From assembly GCA_002256985.1 (NCBI GenBank), contig NCGO01000007.1:144475-191002 (forward strand): a stretch of 46,528 nucleotides of DNA, in the 5' to 3' direction. The notes beneath the pieces were generated by a model. The model was not told where the DNA came from. It made no database searches and saw only the letters and a list, made by a program, of their open reading frames with translations. Of this stretch, positions 34,099 to 41,053 are shown piece by piece. A program made the translations under genes and the position numbers. The stretch comes from Novosphingobium sp. 28-62-57. GTDB taxonomy: Bacteria > Pseudomonadota > Alphaproteobacteria > Sphingomonadales > Sphingomonadaceae. The first letter of the stretch is position 1, and each line of letters starts with the position of its first letter.

Positions 34099-34970
34099 AC
34101 CAGCCCAATCCTGCCTTCAACCTGTCCGCGCCCGCCACCGCCTTTGCCGAAGAAGCGCGCAGCACCTTCGCCGCAAACTACCCCGAAGTGCCGCACAAGC
34201 TGACGCACGATCTGGGCCATCATCCGCTGATGCAGCTTGATGCGCTGGCCGCCTTGGCAGAATCGCTGCCCGACAGCGCGGTGGAATACAATCGCGCCGC
34301 CCTTCCCCTTGGCCTCAATGGGGAAAAGGCCCCCGCCAACGGCATCGGCATTGGCGAAACGATCCGCAACATTGCTACCACCGGCAGCTGGGCCGCGCTG
34401 AAGAACATTGAACAAAGCCCCGTTTACAACGCTCTGCTCATGGATCTGCTGGAGGAACTGCGCCCCACCATCGAAGCGCGCACCGGCGCGATGCTCAAAC
34501 CGCAGGGCTTCGTCTTCGTCACCAGCCCCAATGGCGTCACGCCCTATCACTTTGATCCTGAACACAATATCCTGCTTCAACTGATGGGATCAAAGGAAAT
34601 GACGATGTTCCCCGCAGTTGATCCGCGCTTTGCGCCTGATGAAACGCACGAAAGCTATCATACCGGCGGCCCGCGCGATCTCTATTGGCGCGATGACCTT
34701 TTGCCCGGTGGCAAAGTCTGGCCGCTCTCACCGGGCGAAGCGCTGTTCGTGCCGGTCATGTCCCCGCATTTCGTGAAAAACGGCCCCGCCCCATCGGTTT
34801 CGCTGTCGATCACCTGGCGTTCCGAATGGAGCTTTGCCGAAGCCGATGCTCGCGCCTTCAACAGCCTGCTGCGCCGCGCTGGCTTGAAGCCCCGCGCACC
34901 GGGGCGCTGGCCCGCCACCAACCGGGCCAAGGCCCTTGGCTGGCGGCTGGCGCGTCGTCTGCTCGGCTGA
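34095..34970 (+). CDS. JmjC/cupin-like Fe(II)-dependent oxygenase-type protein
   Basis: A 291-residue protein. The start at 34095 is set by the ATGA overlap with the GNAT gene; the longer upstream frame is shadow. The metal motif H-x-D (H152, D154) in TPYHFDPEHNILLQLMG and the second histidine (H225) in FVPVMSPHFVKNG match a cupin/JmjC 2-oxoglutarate oxygenase fold. LSPGEALFVP is the usual turn before the last ligand. Some sphingomonad homologues are annotated as transcriptional regulators, but no DNA-binding domain is visible. A hydroxylase acting on the product of the coupled acetyltransferase is plausible but unproven. Confidence 0.75.
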   Translation: MNQPNPAFNLSAPATAFAEEARSTFAANYPEVPHKLTHDLGHHPLMQLDALAALAESLPDSAVEYNRAALPLGLNGEKAPANGIGIGETIRNIATTGSWAALKNIEQSPVYNALLMDLLEELRPTIEARTGAMLKPQGFVFVTSPNGVTPYHFDPEHNILLQLMGSKEMTMFPAVDPRFAPDETHESYHTGGPRDLYWRDDLLPGGKVWPLSPGEALFVPVMSPHFVKNGPAPSVSLSITWRSEWSFAEADARAFNSLLRRAGLKPRAPGRWPATNRAKALGWRLARRLLG

Positions 34971-35016
34971 CACGCACGGTTGACGCAAACGGAAACGCGG
35001 TCCATCGCACACCGCC

Positions 35017-35916
35017 ATGACCGAACACGAAAACCCTACCCCGCAGCAACTTGTTGCCAGCCTGCTCGATCTGCTCACCGTCAAGGACCACGGCGGAGAC
35101 CGTTTTGAAGGCCGCCGCAAAATCGGTGGCGTGGGCCGCGTGTTTGGTGGGCAAGTCATCGGCCAGGCGCTGGCCAGCGCCGAACGCACCGTGCCCGATG
35201 ATCGCCCGGTCCACTCGCTCCACGCCTACTTCCTGCGCGGCGGCAACGAAGATCACGAGATTGATTTCAAGGTGGAGCGCGATCTTGATGGCGGCTCGTT
35301 TTCCAACCGCCGCGTCGTCGCCAGCCAGTTGGGCAAGCCGATCCTCAACATGGTCGCCTCGTTCCACAAGCGCGAGGAAGGCCGCTATCACGCTGAGCCC
35401 ATGCCCGAAGTTGCCGGGCCGGACGGCTTGTTGAGCGAAAGCGAATTGCGCCACAAGCATGCCGACCGGATGACCGAACAGCAGCGCGTCTACATGCTGC
35501 AACCGCGCCCCATCGAATTGCGCCCCTTGGAATCGCGGCACTGGATGGGCGGCGGGCCGCAAGAGCCCAAGGCGCACACGTGGTTCCGCTCGGTCGCCGC
35601 CCTGCCCGATGATCCGCGCATCCACCGCGCGATCCTTGCCTATGCCAGCGACATGACACTGCTTGGCACATCAACGCTGCCCCACGATATCAGCTGGGCC
35701 AAGGGCAACCTGATGGGAGCCAGCCTCGATCACGCGATCTGGTTCCACGATGATTTCCGGGCCGATGAATGGCTGCTCTATGCCTGCGACAGCCCATGGG
35801 CTGGCCGCGCGCGCGGGTTCAATCGCGGGCGGATCTACACGCGCGAAGGGCGCTTGGTGGCCAGTGTGGCGCAGGAAGGGCTGATCCGCCCCATCACGCC
35901 CAAAAAAGCTTATTAA
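35017..35916 (+). CDS. tesB: Acyl-CoA thioesterase II
   Basis: A 299-residue double-hotdog protein. It shows the TesB signatures GRVFGGQVIGQALASAERTV and LHAYFLRGGN in the first hotdog. The second has the catalytic-aspartate region LAYASDMTLLGTS, SLDHAIWFHDDF and the glutamine in SVAQEGLIR. It hydrolyses medium- and long-chain acyl-CoA to free fatty acid and CoA. The gene ends immediately next to the stop of the converging downstream gene; the sequence around both stops (GCCCAAA ... TTTGGGC, 35898-35930) could form a weak shared terminator. Confidence 0.95.
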   Translation: MTEHENPTPQQLVASLLDLLTVKDHGGDRFEGRRKIGGVGRVFGGQVIGQALASAERTVPDDRPVHSLHAYFLRGGNEDHEIDFKVERDLDGGSFSNRRVVASQLGKPILNMVASFHKREEGRYHAEPMPEVAGPDGLLSESELRHKHADRMTEQQRVYMLQPRPIELRPLESRHWMGGGPQEPKAHTWFRSVAALPDDPRIHRAILAYASDMTLLGTSTLPHDISWAKGNLMGASLDHAIWFHDDFRADEWLLYACDSPWAGRARGFNRGRIYTREGRLVASVAQEGLIRPITPKKAY

Positions 35917-36369
35917 TCAGGGCTTTGGGCACACCGGGCCGCTGATCCGCGGTTCGGCCACCATTGCAAAAACGACTTTGCCCAGCGACGCCACGCCGGG
36001 AGTCGCCGCCAAATCCTGCGCCACGGTTTCGAACCGGCGGCAATTGGCAGGATCGGTCGCCCCGCCGCCATAGCGGTTGCCCACGCGCGTGGCATAGGCA
36101 TCGAAGGCACGGCCCTGATCCCCGAAGAACGCGCGCAAGTGGCGGCCTGCTGCGGCAAAGGCGGGGCGGTGCGTCTTGGCCATCGCCTCATGTCCGGCAG
36201 AAATGTCCACCCCAATCGCGCGGCAGCGCAGCGATACGGCCATCATCATCGCTTCGAATTCATGGAGCCGCGCCGCCGCCAGCGTGGGCCGATCAAGGCA
36301 CGCCTGCGCCTGCGCGCTTTGCGCAAAGGGCAGGGAAATCAGCGCAATAGCGGCTGCGAGGCGCTTCAT
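35917..36369 (-). CDS. Exported protein of unknown function
   Basis: A 150-residue protein with a signal peptide (MKRLAAAIALISLPFAQSAQAQA) and a mature part of about 127 residues. Cysteines occur at CLDRP, LRCRAIG, ANCRRF and the final GPVCPKP, enough for two disulfides. It has LRCRAIGVDISAGHEAMAK and YGGGATDPANCRRF but no motif of a family I know. Its ATG overlaps the stop of the larger exported-protein gene (ATGA). Both are probably made together in the cell envelope. Confidence 0.8.
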   Translation of the reverse strand: MKRLAAAIALISLPFAQSAQAQACLDRPTLAAARLHEFEAMMMAVSLRCRAIGVDISAGHEAMAKTHRPAFAAAGRHLRAFFGDQGRAFDAYATRVGNRYGGGATDPANCRRFETVAQDLAATPGVASLGKVVFAMVAEPRISGPVCPKP

Positions 36370-37139
36370 CTGGCAGCCTCGGCCAGATGGCAGGACGTGA
36401 CCGGCACCGCCATCACCGCATCAAACTGCCGCACCACCGCCGCCTGACGGCTATAAGTCACCGCCGCCACTTGCTGCTGATAATCCCGCGCTTCGGCGGC
36501 CAGCGCGTTCATCGGCGTCGGATCGCGCGAAAGCTGATGGCTGTCATAGGCTTGCTGCAACACCCTCATATGCGCAATAGCCGCCGCATTGTTGGCCCGC
36601 GCCAGTTCCAGCACCGGCTTGTAGCGCGTTTCGTAAAAGGCATTGCGCTGCTCGGCTGAACAGAACGCGGTGGGCAGCGGCAGATCGGCCACCTCTTGCA
36701 ATACCGGCCGCAGTGGAAGCGCAAACCCTTGCGCCGCCACGACTTTCACTGTCCCGGCACCAGCTTCCTGCGATTTCGCCAATTCGCTCAACAGTGCCGC
36801 ATCACTCGCCGCCTGATCGACGCTTTCCGTTTGCATTACAGCAGGTTGCGCCACAGGAGCAACGGGCGCTGAAGCAGCAACGGGTTCTGGAGCAGGTTGG
36901 GCCGGGCGCAACGCCGCCAGCTTCGCCTTGGCCAGCCCGCTGAACGTTCCTGATGGATATTGCGCCAGATAGGCTTCATATACCGCCGGATCATCGCTCC
37001 CGGCCACCGATTGCCAGAAGGCCAGTTCGAACGGCGTCCCGACGCCGTTCACACTTTGCGCACTCAGCGGAGCGCCCGCCACAAGCAGGCATGCGGCAAG
37101 CGCGGTTTTTGCCATCAGGCGACCCGGTCCTGAAACCAT
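36366..37139 (-). CDS. Exported protein with a caspase-partner-type YPxGxF motif
   Basis: A 257-residue protein from the ATG at 37139 (GGAG, 9-base spacer); 37115 is a second possible start. It has a signal peptide ending GAPLSAQS. Residues about 35-65 contain ELAFWQSVAGSDDPAVYEAY and LAQYPSGTFSGLAKAKL. That F-W-x-S...Y-L-x-x-Y-P-x-G-x-F motif is commonly found beside caspase (peptidase C14) or SPOR domains in alphaproteobacteria. No caspase domain is present here. A Pro/Ala-rich linker leads to a helical C-terminal half (SAEQRNAFYETRYKPVLELA). The function is not known. Confidence 0.75.
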   Translation of the reverse strand: MVSGPGRLMAKTALAACLLVAGAPLSAQSVNGVGTPFELAFWQSVAGSDDPAVYEAYLAQYPSGTFSGLAKAKLAALRPAQPAPEPVAASAPVAPVAQPAVMQTESVDQAASDAALLSELAKSQEAGAGTVKVVAAQGFALPLRPVLQEVADLPLPTAFCSAEQRNAFYETRYKPVLELARANNAAAIAHMRVLQQAYDSHQLSRDPTPMNALAAEARDYQQQVAAVTYSRQAAVVRQFDAVMAVPVTSCHLAEAAR

Positions 37140-37290
37140 ATCTCTCGTCTCCAACCCCGCGATCCCAAGCGCAGGGACTGTCCCGTTGTCGATAAGATAC
37201 GACGAGTTTGAAGGACGCGCAAACAAGTGCAGTTAAGGGGCAAGAAACCCTGTTCTCTGCGGCTTTTGCACACCGCTTGGTGCGCCCAGA

Positions 37291-37337
37291 TGCAGCTAGG
37301 TGCTGCTAGGTGCATCTAGGTGCACTTCAGGAATGCA
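37291..37337. repeat. Three 10-bp tandem units and a TGCAC palindrome after uvrC
   Basis: Units TGC-x-x-CTAGG start at 37291, 37301 and 37311. They are followed by TGCACTTCAGGAATGCAC, in which TGCAC and its copies pair. Bases 37302-37335 match scpB coding bases 5182-5215 closely (28 of about 31 aligned core positions). The element begins 6 bases after the uvrC stop on the minus strand. The rest of the gap to the next gene holds nothing recognisable. Confidence 0.7.
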
Positions 37338-37343
37338 CCCGTT

Positions 37344-39281
37344 TCAGCCGTTCGGATGGTAGAAATCATAGACCGTCTGCGCCACGGCAGAGCTGACGCC
37401 CGGTGCCCGCTGCAAGTCTTCAAGGCTGGCCGCCCGCACTTTTCCGGCAGTGCCAAAGTGCAGGAGCAGCGCCCTCTTGCGTGCCGGGCCAATGCCCGGA
37501 ATCTCGTCCAAGGGGCTGGCCGTAATCGCCCGGCTGCGCTTGGCCCGGTGCGCGCCGATGGCAAAGCGGTGGACCTCATCGCGCATGTTCTGCAGGTGGA
37601 AAAGCAGGGGCGAATTGACCGGCAGCATCTTTTCCCGCCCATCGGGAAAATGGAACACCTCGCGCCCATCGCGCCCGTGATGCGGGCCCTTGGCGATGGC
37701 GATCAGCGGCACGTCCTCGATGCCGAGCTCCCCCAGAGCCTCCTTCACCGCCGACATCTGTCCCTTGCCGCCATCGATCAGCACAAGATCCGGCCACATG
37801 CCGCTTTCCCGGTCAGGATCGTCTTCCTGCACTTTGCCAAAGCGGCGCGTCATCACTTCGCGCATCATGCCGAAATCGTCGTTGGTCTGCGCGGTCTTGA
37901 TGTTCCACTTGCGATATTGGGCTTTTACAAAGCCTTCCGGCCCGGCCACGATCATCGCGCCCAGCGCATTGGTGCCCTGAATGTGGCTGTTGTCATACAC
38001 TTCGATCCGCTGCGGCACTTCGGAAAGCTCAAGGAATTCCGCGAGGTCGCGCATCGTGCGCGCCTTGGTGCCGCTTTCGGCCAGCCGCCGGTCGAGCGAT
38101 TCCACGGCATTGCGCTGCGCCTGCTCCATCAAGCGCCGCCGGTCCCCGCGCTGCGGCACGGAAACTTCGACCTTGCCGCCTGCGCCTTCATAAAGCGCCT
38201 CAGCCAGCAACTCGGCCTCGGGCAATTCGCGGTCCACCAGAATGAGCCTCGCTGGCGGCACTTCTTCGTAGAACTGGGCCAGAAACGCGGTCATTACCTC
38301 GGCTTCCGAAAGCCCCTCGGTGTGGCTGGGGAAGAACGCGCGGTGGCCCCAGTTCTGGCCGCCACGGATGAAGAAGGCCTGCACTGCCACCTGCCCGCCC
38401 TTCACCGCCATCGCAAAGACATCGGCATTGCCCACGCCCTCCGCGTTGATCGCCTGGCTGCCCTGAATGAACGTGGCAGCGCGCAAGCGGTCGCGCAGCA
38501 TGGCGGCGCGTTCAAAGTCCAGCGCCTCGGCCGCCGCCTGCATTTCCACTTCGATCTCGCGCTGCACCGCGCCCGATTTGCCGCCAAGGAAATCCTTGGC
38601 CTGCCGCACCAGTTCGCCATAATCTTCGGGTGTGATGCGGTCCACGCAAGGGGCCGAACAGCGCTTGATCTGATAGAGCAGGCAGGGCCGGTCCCGCCGC
38701 GACATGAAGCCATCGTTGCAACTGCGCAGCAGGAAGAGCTTTTGCAGCGCGTTGATCGTGGTGTTGACGCTGCCCGCGCTGGCGAAGGGGCCATAGTAAT
38801 TGCCCTTCGCCTTGCGTGCTCCGCGATGCTTCTGGATGCGCGGATAAGCGTGATCGCCGCGCAACAGGATGAACGGAAACGATTTATCATCGCGCAGCAG
38901 CACGTTGTAGGGCGGACGGAAGCGCTTGATCAACTGCGCTTCCAATAGCAGCGCCTCGGCTTCCGAATTGGTCGTGATGATCGTCATCGACCGCGTCTGG
39001 CTGACCATGCGGCGCAACCGGTTGGGGAGCCGGTCAACTTGCGTGTAATTGGCCACGCGGTTCTTCAGCGCGCGCGCTTTGCCCACATAGAGCACGTCGC
39101 CCTTGGCATCCTGCATCCGGTAGACGCCGGGTTTGGGCTTAAGCGTGTTTACCGTATCGCGGATGACCGAGACGCCAAGCTCGATATCGGGCCGGTCCGA
39201 TCCGCGCACGGTCGTGGCCGCGCGGTCTTCGTGGAACCGTTCGGTATCGCGATCAGGCGGGGCAGCGGGCTTCTTGGCCAT
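37344..39281 (-). CDS. uvrC: Excinuclease ABC subunit C
   Basis: A 645-residue protein from the ATG at 39281; a TTG three codons earlier is less likely. The N-terminal GIY-YIG nuclease domain reads GVYRM...DVLYVGKARALKNR and cuts 3' of the lesion. It is followed by a cysteine cluster (RPCLLYQIKRCSAPC), the UVR segment that contacts UvrB (near EVEMQAAAEALDFERAAMLR), and the RNase H-like 5' nuclease domain (IEVYDNSHIQG, LVLIDGGKGQM). Two helix-hairpin-helix motifs end the protein (DEIPGIGPARKRALL). It makes both incisions in nucleotide excision repair. Confidence 0.97.
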   Translation of the reverse strand: MAKKPAAPPDRDTERFHEDRAATTVRGSDRPDIELGVSVIRDTVNTLKPKPGVYRMQDAKGDVLYVGKARALKNRVANYTQVDRLPNRLRRMVSQTRSMTIITTNSEAEALLLEAQLIKRFRPPYNVLLRDDKSFPFILLRGDHAYPRIQKHRGARKAKGNYYGPFASAGSVNTTINALQKLFLLRSCNDGFMSRRDRPCLLYQIKRCSAPCVDRITPEDYGELVRQAKDFLGGKSGAVQREIEVEMQAAAEALDFERAAMLRDRLRAATFIQGSQAINAEGVGNADVFAMAVKGGQVAVQAFFIRGGQNWGHRAFFPSHTEGLSEAEVMTAFLAQFYEEVPPARLILVDRELPEAELLAEALYEGAGGKVEVSVPQRGDRRRLMEQAQRNAVESLDRRLAESGTKARTMRDLAEFLELSEVPQRIEVYDNSHIQGTNALGAMIVAGPEGFVKAQYRKWNIKTAQTNDDFGMMREVMTRRFGKVQEDDPDRESGMWPDLVLIDGGKGQMSAVKEALGELGIEDVPLIAIAKGPHHGRDGREVFHFPDGREKMLPVNSPLLFHLQNMRDEVHRFAIGAHRAKRSRAITASPLDEIPGIGPARKRALLLHFGTAGKVRAASLEDLQRAPGVSSAVAQTVYDFYHPNG

Positions 39282-39418
39282 GCTTGGCAAATAGTCGCTC
39301 GGACGGCTTAGGCAATGGCGCGAAGGGCCCTGTCCACCACAGGTTTGGGCATTTCATCAGGGTTTTCCCGGATGGTCCGTTTTGGCGGCTTTAGGCTGAG
39401 TGCGCGCAAATATGAGAA

Positions 39419-39826
39419 ATGATCGGGCAACCATCACGAACCTTTGGCAACCGCGACAATTCCGTGGTGCCCGGACGCCGCGGCGATGCCCGCGTGCGCC
39501 TGCACTTGCCCGCGCGGTTGGTGCTGCTGTCGGGCACGCAGCAATGCATCCTTGAGGATTTGTCGGTCACCGGCGCGGCGATCATCCCGCAAGGTCCGCT
39601 GCCCGCGCCGGGTGCATCGGCCATCCTGATGTGCGAACATATCGAAGGCTTCGGCATGATCCGCTGGGCCCGCCACGGCCGCTGCGGCCTGATGTTTGAC
39701 GAGAAAATGCCACTGCCGAACGTGATTGCGCTGCGTCACGTGGCTGACAGCTATGAAGTGACCGAACGCGAACGCAATCTTGAGCGGGCGCGGGCGTGGG
39801 TTCAGGGGCGGTCGAAGATATTGTGA
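39419..39826 (+). CDS. PilZ-domain protein
   Basis: A 135-residue single-domain protein. The c-di-GMP-binding signature is visible as RRGDARVRLHLPARLV (R-x-x-x-R type) followed by LEDLSVTGAAI (D/N-x-S-x-x-G). The C-terminal part is a charged helix (TERERNLERARAWVQG). Standalone PilZ proteins act as c-di-GMP receptors controlling motility, pili or exopolysaccharide. A Tad pilus cluster lies 16 kb away, but no direct link is shown by the sequence. The start is the only ATG near the domain. Confidence 0.88.
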   Translation: MIGQPSRTFGNRDNSVVPGRRGDARVRLHLPARLVLLSGTQQCILEDLSVTGAAIIPQGPLPAPGASAILMCEHIEGFGMIRWARHGRCGLMFDEKMPLPNVIALRHVADSYEVTERERNLERARAWVQGRSKIL

Positions 39827-39851
39827 ACGACGTGGCAGGCCGCTCAGTCAG

Positions 39852-40592
39852 TTAGCCGATCCAACGGAAGGCGCGCTCGATCTCAGCCGCAGCATCAGTC
39901 CGATAGCATTTGCCATGCGACAGGATAACGCTTGCCGGTTGCCACGCGATCATCTGATCGACCCCGCGACGCAACGCCGCACGATGGTGGCGCGCAGCCA
40001 AGCGGATCTCTATGGACGCCCGACCGTTTGGCCCCGTCGCTCCACCTGCAAACAGCAGAAACCTGACCAGTGGATTGCGCACCCGGCCTGCTTCAAAGTT
40101 TTGCATCAGGTCCGTGACGATCAAAGTGCGTGATACGCGGTGAAAGAACACGGCCTCGGTAAAGTGACCAAGTTCGAACACATGAAGATCGATTTCCGCG
40201 CGCCAGCTTGCCATCAGATGTTCTGAAAGCACCTCGAAAGACCGCGGCGCAATTTTCGCATCAAGCCCGGGCGCTGTGTAAAGTACCGCATCGGGAAAAG
40301 CCTGCGCCCAATCGGAAAAAGAGCTGTAGTGAAACGCATTTGGCGCCAGAACGAAGGCAACAGGCCCGATCTCTGCCATCTGTGCGGTCACTTCCGGAGT
40401 TAAGCACACCGGCGAATGCACCCACAAACCGCTATCACGCAGCCGAACGACCGTCATCCGCGTGGGACATGGAATCGAGGCGCCGCCAAGCGCATAGTTG
40501 ATTTCCGGGCCGTTTATCGTCCAGATATCCGGCCCCCACGCAACAGGCCGCAATTGCGGTTGATAGGGGAGGTATCCGGCAGGCTTCGTCAT
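39852..40592 (-). CDS. DUF4336 domain-containing protein
   Basis: A 246-residue protein. The opening RPVAWGPDIWTINGPEINYAL, then LRDSGLWVHSPVCLTPEV, VLAPNAFHYSSFSDWAQAFP and TLIVTDLMQNF follow the DUF4336 pattern. That family looks like a degraded metallo-beta-lactamase fold, with H (NAFHY) and D (VTD) at positions related to its metal sites. The biochemical function is unknown. It is directly preceded on the same strand by an apparent toxin remnant and an antitoxin gene. Confidence 0.85.
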   Translation of the reverse strand: MTKPAGYLPYQPQLRPVAWGPDIWTINGPEINYALGGASIPCPTRMTVVRLRDSGLWVHSPVCLTPEVTAQMAEIGPVAFVLAPNAFHYSSFSDWAQAFPDAVLYTAPGLDAKIAPRSFEVLSEHLMASWRAEIDLHVFELGHFTEAVFFHRVSRTLIVTDLMQNFEAGRVRNPLVRFLLFAGGATGPNGRASIEIRLAARHHRAALRRGVDQMIAWQPASVILSHGKCYRTDAAAEIERAFRWIG

Positions 40593-40683
40593 GCCCGGAT
40601 CGTCTCTGATGGCGGAAGATTTGGCAATGGCATTTGGCTTGGCAGGCGTGCGGGGAGTGGTCCGAATGAACCAGCGTCCTCAC
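40593..40683 (-). pseudogene. Possible remnant of a ParE/RelE-type toxin gene
   Basis: A GTG at 40683 overlaps the antitoxin stop (GTGA), exactly where the second gene of a RHH antitoxin/ParE toxin operon normally begins. The first codons read (M)RTLVHSDHS, like the N-terminal strand of ParE toxins, then the frame loses any toxin-like sequence. Only 90 bases separate it from the DUF4336 start, so a complete toxin cannot be present. The identification rests on position and about ten residues. Confidence 0.35.
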
Positions 40684-40949
40684 CCACTTTTGAGCTTCTG
40701 CTTCCTAGCGTCGGATATGATCTGATCGACCCGCGCCATTGCCTCTTCATGCGGTATGACTTTGCCAGCTGCCATGTCAACAAGGCCTCGATGGATGCCC
40801 TCAACTATGGGAGTTTCGTAGTTTACATAGACTTCCAAAGCTTTGACAGCGAGACTCGACCTTTTGCAGCCTGTCTTCTGCGCAAGAAGATCAAGCTTTC
40901 CTTTCAGTTCGGGTGTCACCCTAAACGTTATGGTTGAAGTTGCCCCCAT
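40680..40949 (-). CDS. Ribbon-helix-helix (CopG/RHH) antitoxin-like protein
   Basis: An 89-residue protein from the ATG at 40949, with a strong ribosome-binding site (GGAGGAA) in front; the longer frame to 41012 is not needed. The N-terminal strand ATSTITFRVTPELKGKLDLL and the helix pair around TGCKRSSLAVKALEVYVNYE form an RHH DNA-binding domain. The C-terminal part VEGIHRGLVDMAAGKVIPHE is the usual toxin-binding tail (I-x-x-G-L-x-x-x-x-x-G-x-x-x-x-H-E). It would bind its own promoter as a dimer. The partner toxin gene appears to be missing. Confidence 0.87.
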   Translation of the reverse strand: MGATSTITFRVTPELKGKLDLLAQKTGCKRSSLAVKALEVYVNYETPIVEGIHRGLVDMAAGKVIPHEEAMARVDQIISDARKQKLKSG

Positions 40950-41053
40950 CTCGCGTTCCTCCGATGCTATCGCAACTTTGCCACGACGGGCAGCAGTTGT
41001 CCCGAACTTCACGCTCTAAAAAAGGTGGTAGAGTTCAAGTCCAATTCACAGCT

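Noticed and set aside
37320-38948. 542-codon open frame opposite uvrC.
   Set aside because: It is a shadow from high GC codon use; UvrC is complete and clearly coding.
39419-39826. PilZ protein as part of the Tad pilus system.
   Set aside because: It is 16 kb away, not co-transcribed, and nothing in the sequence links the two.
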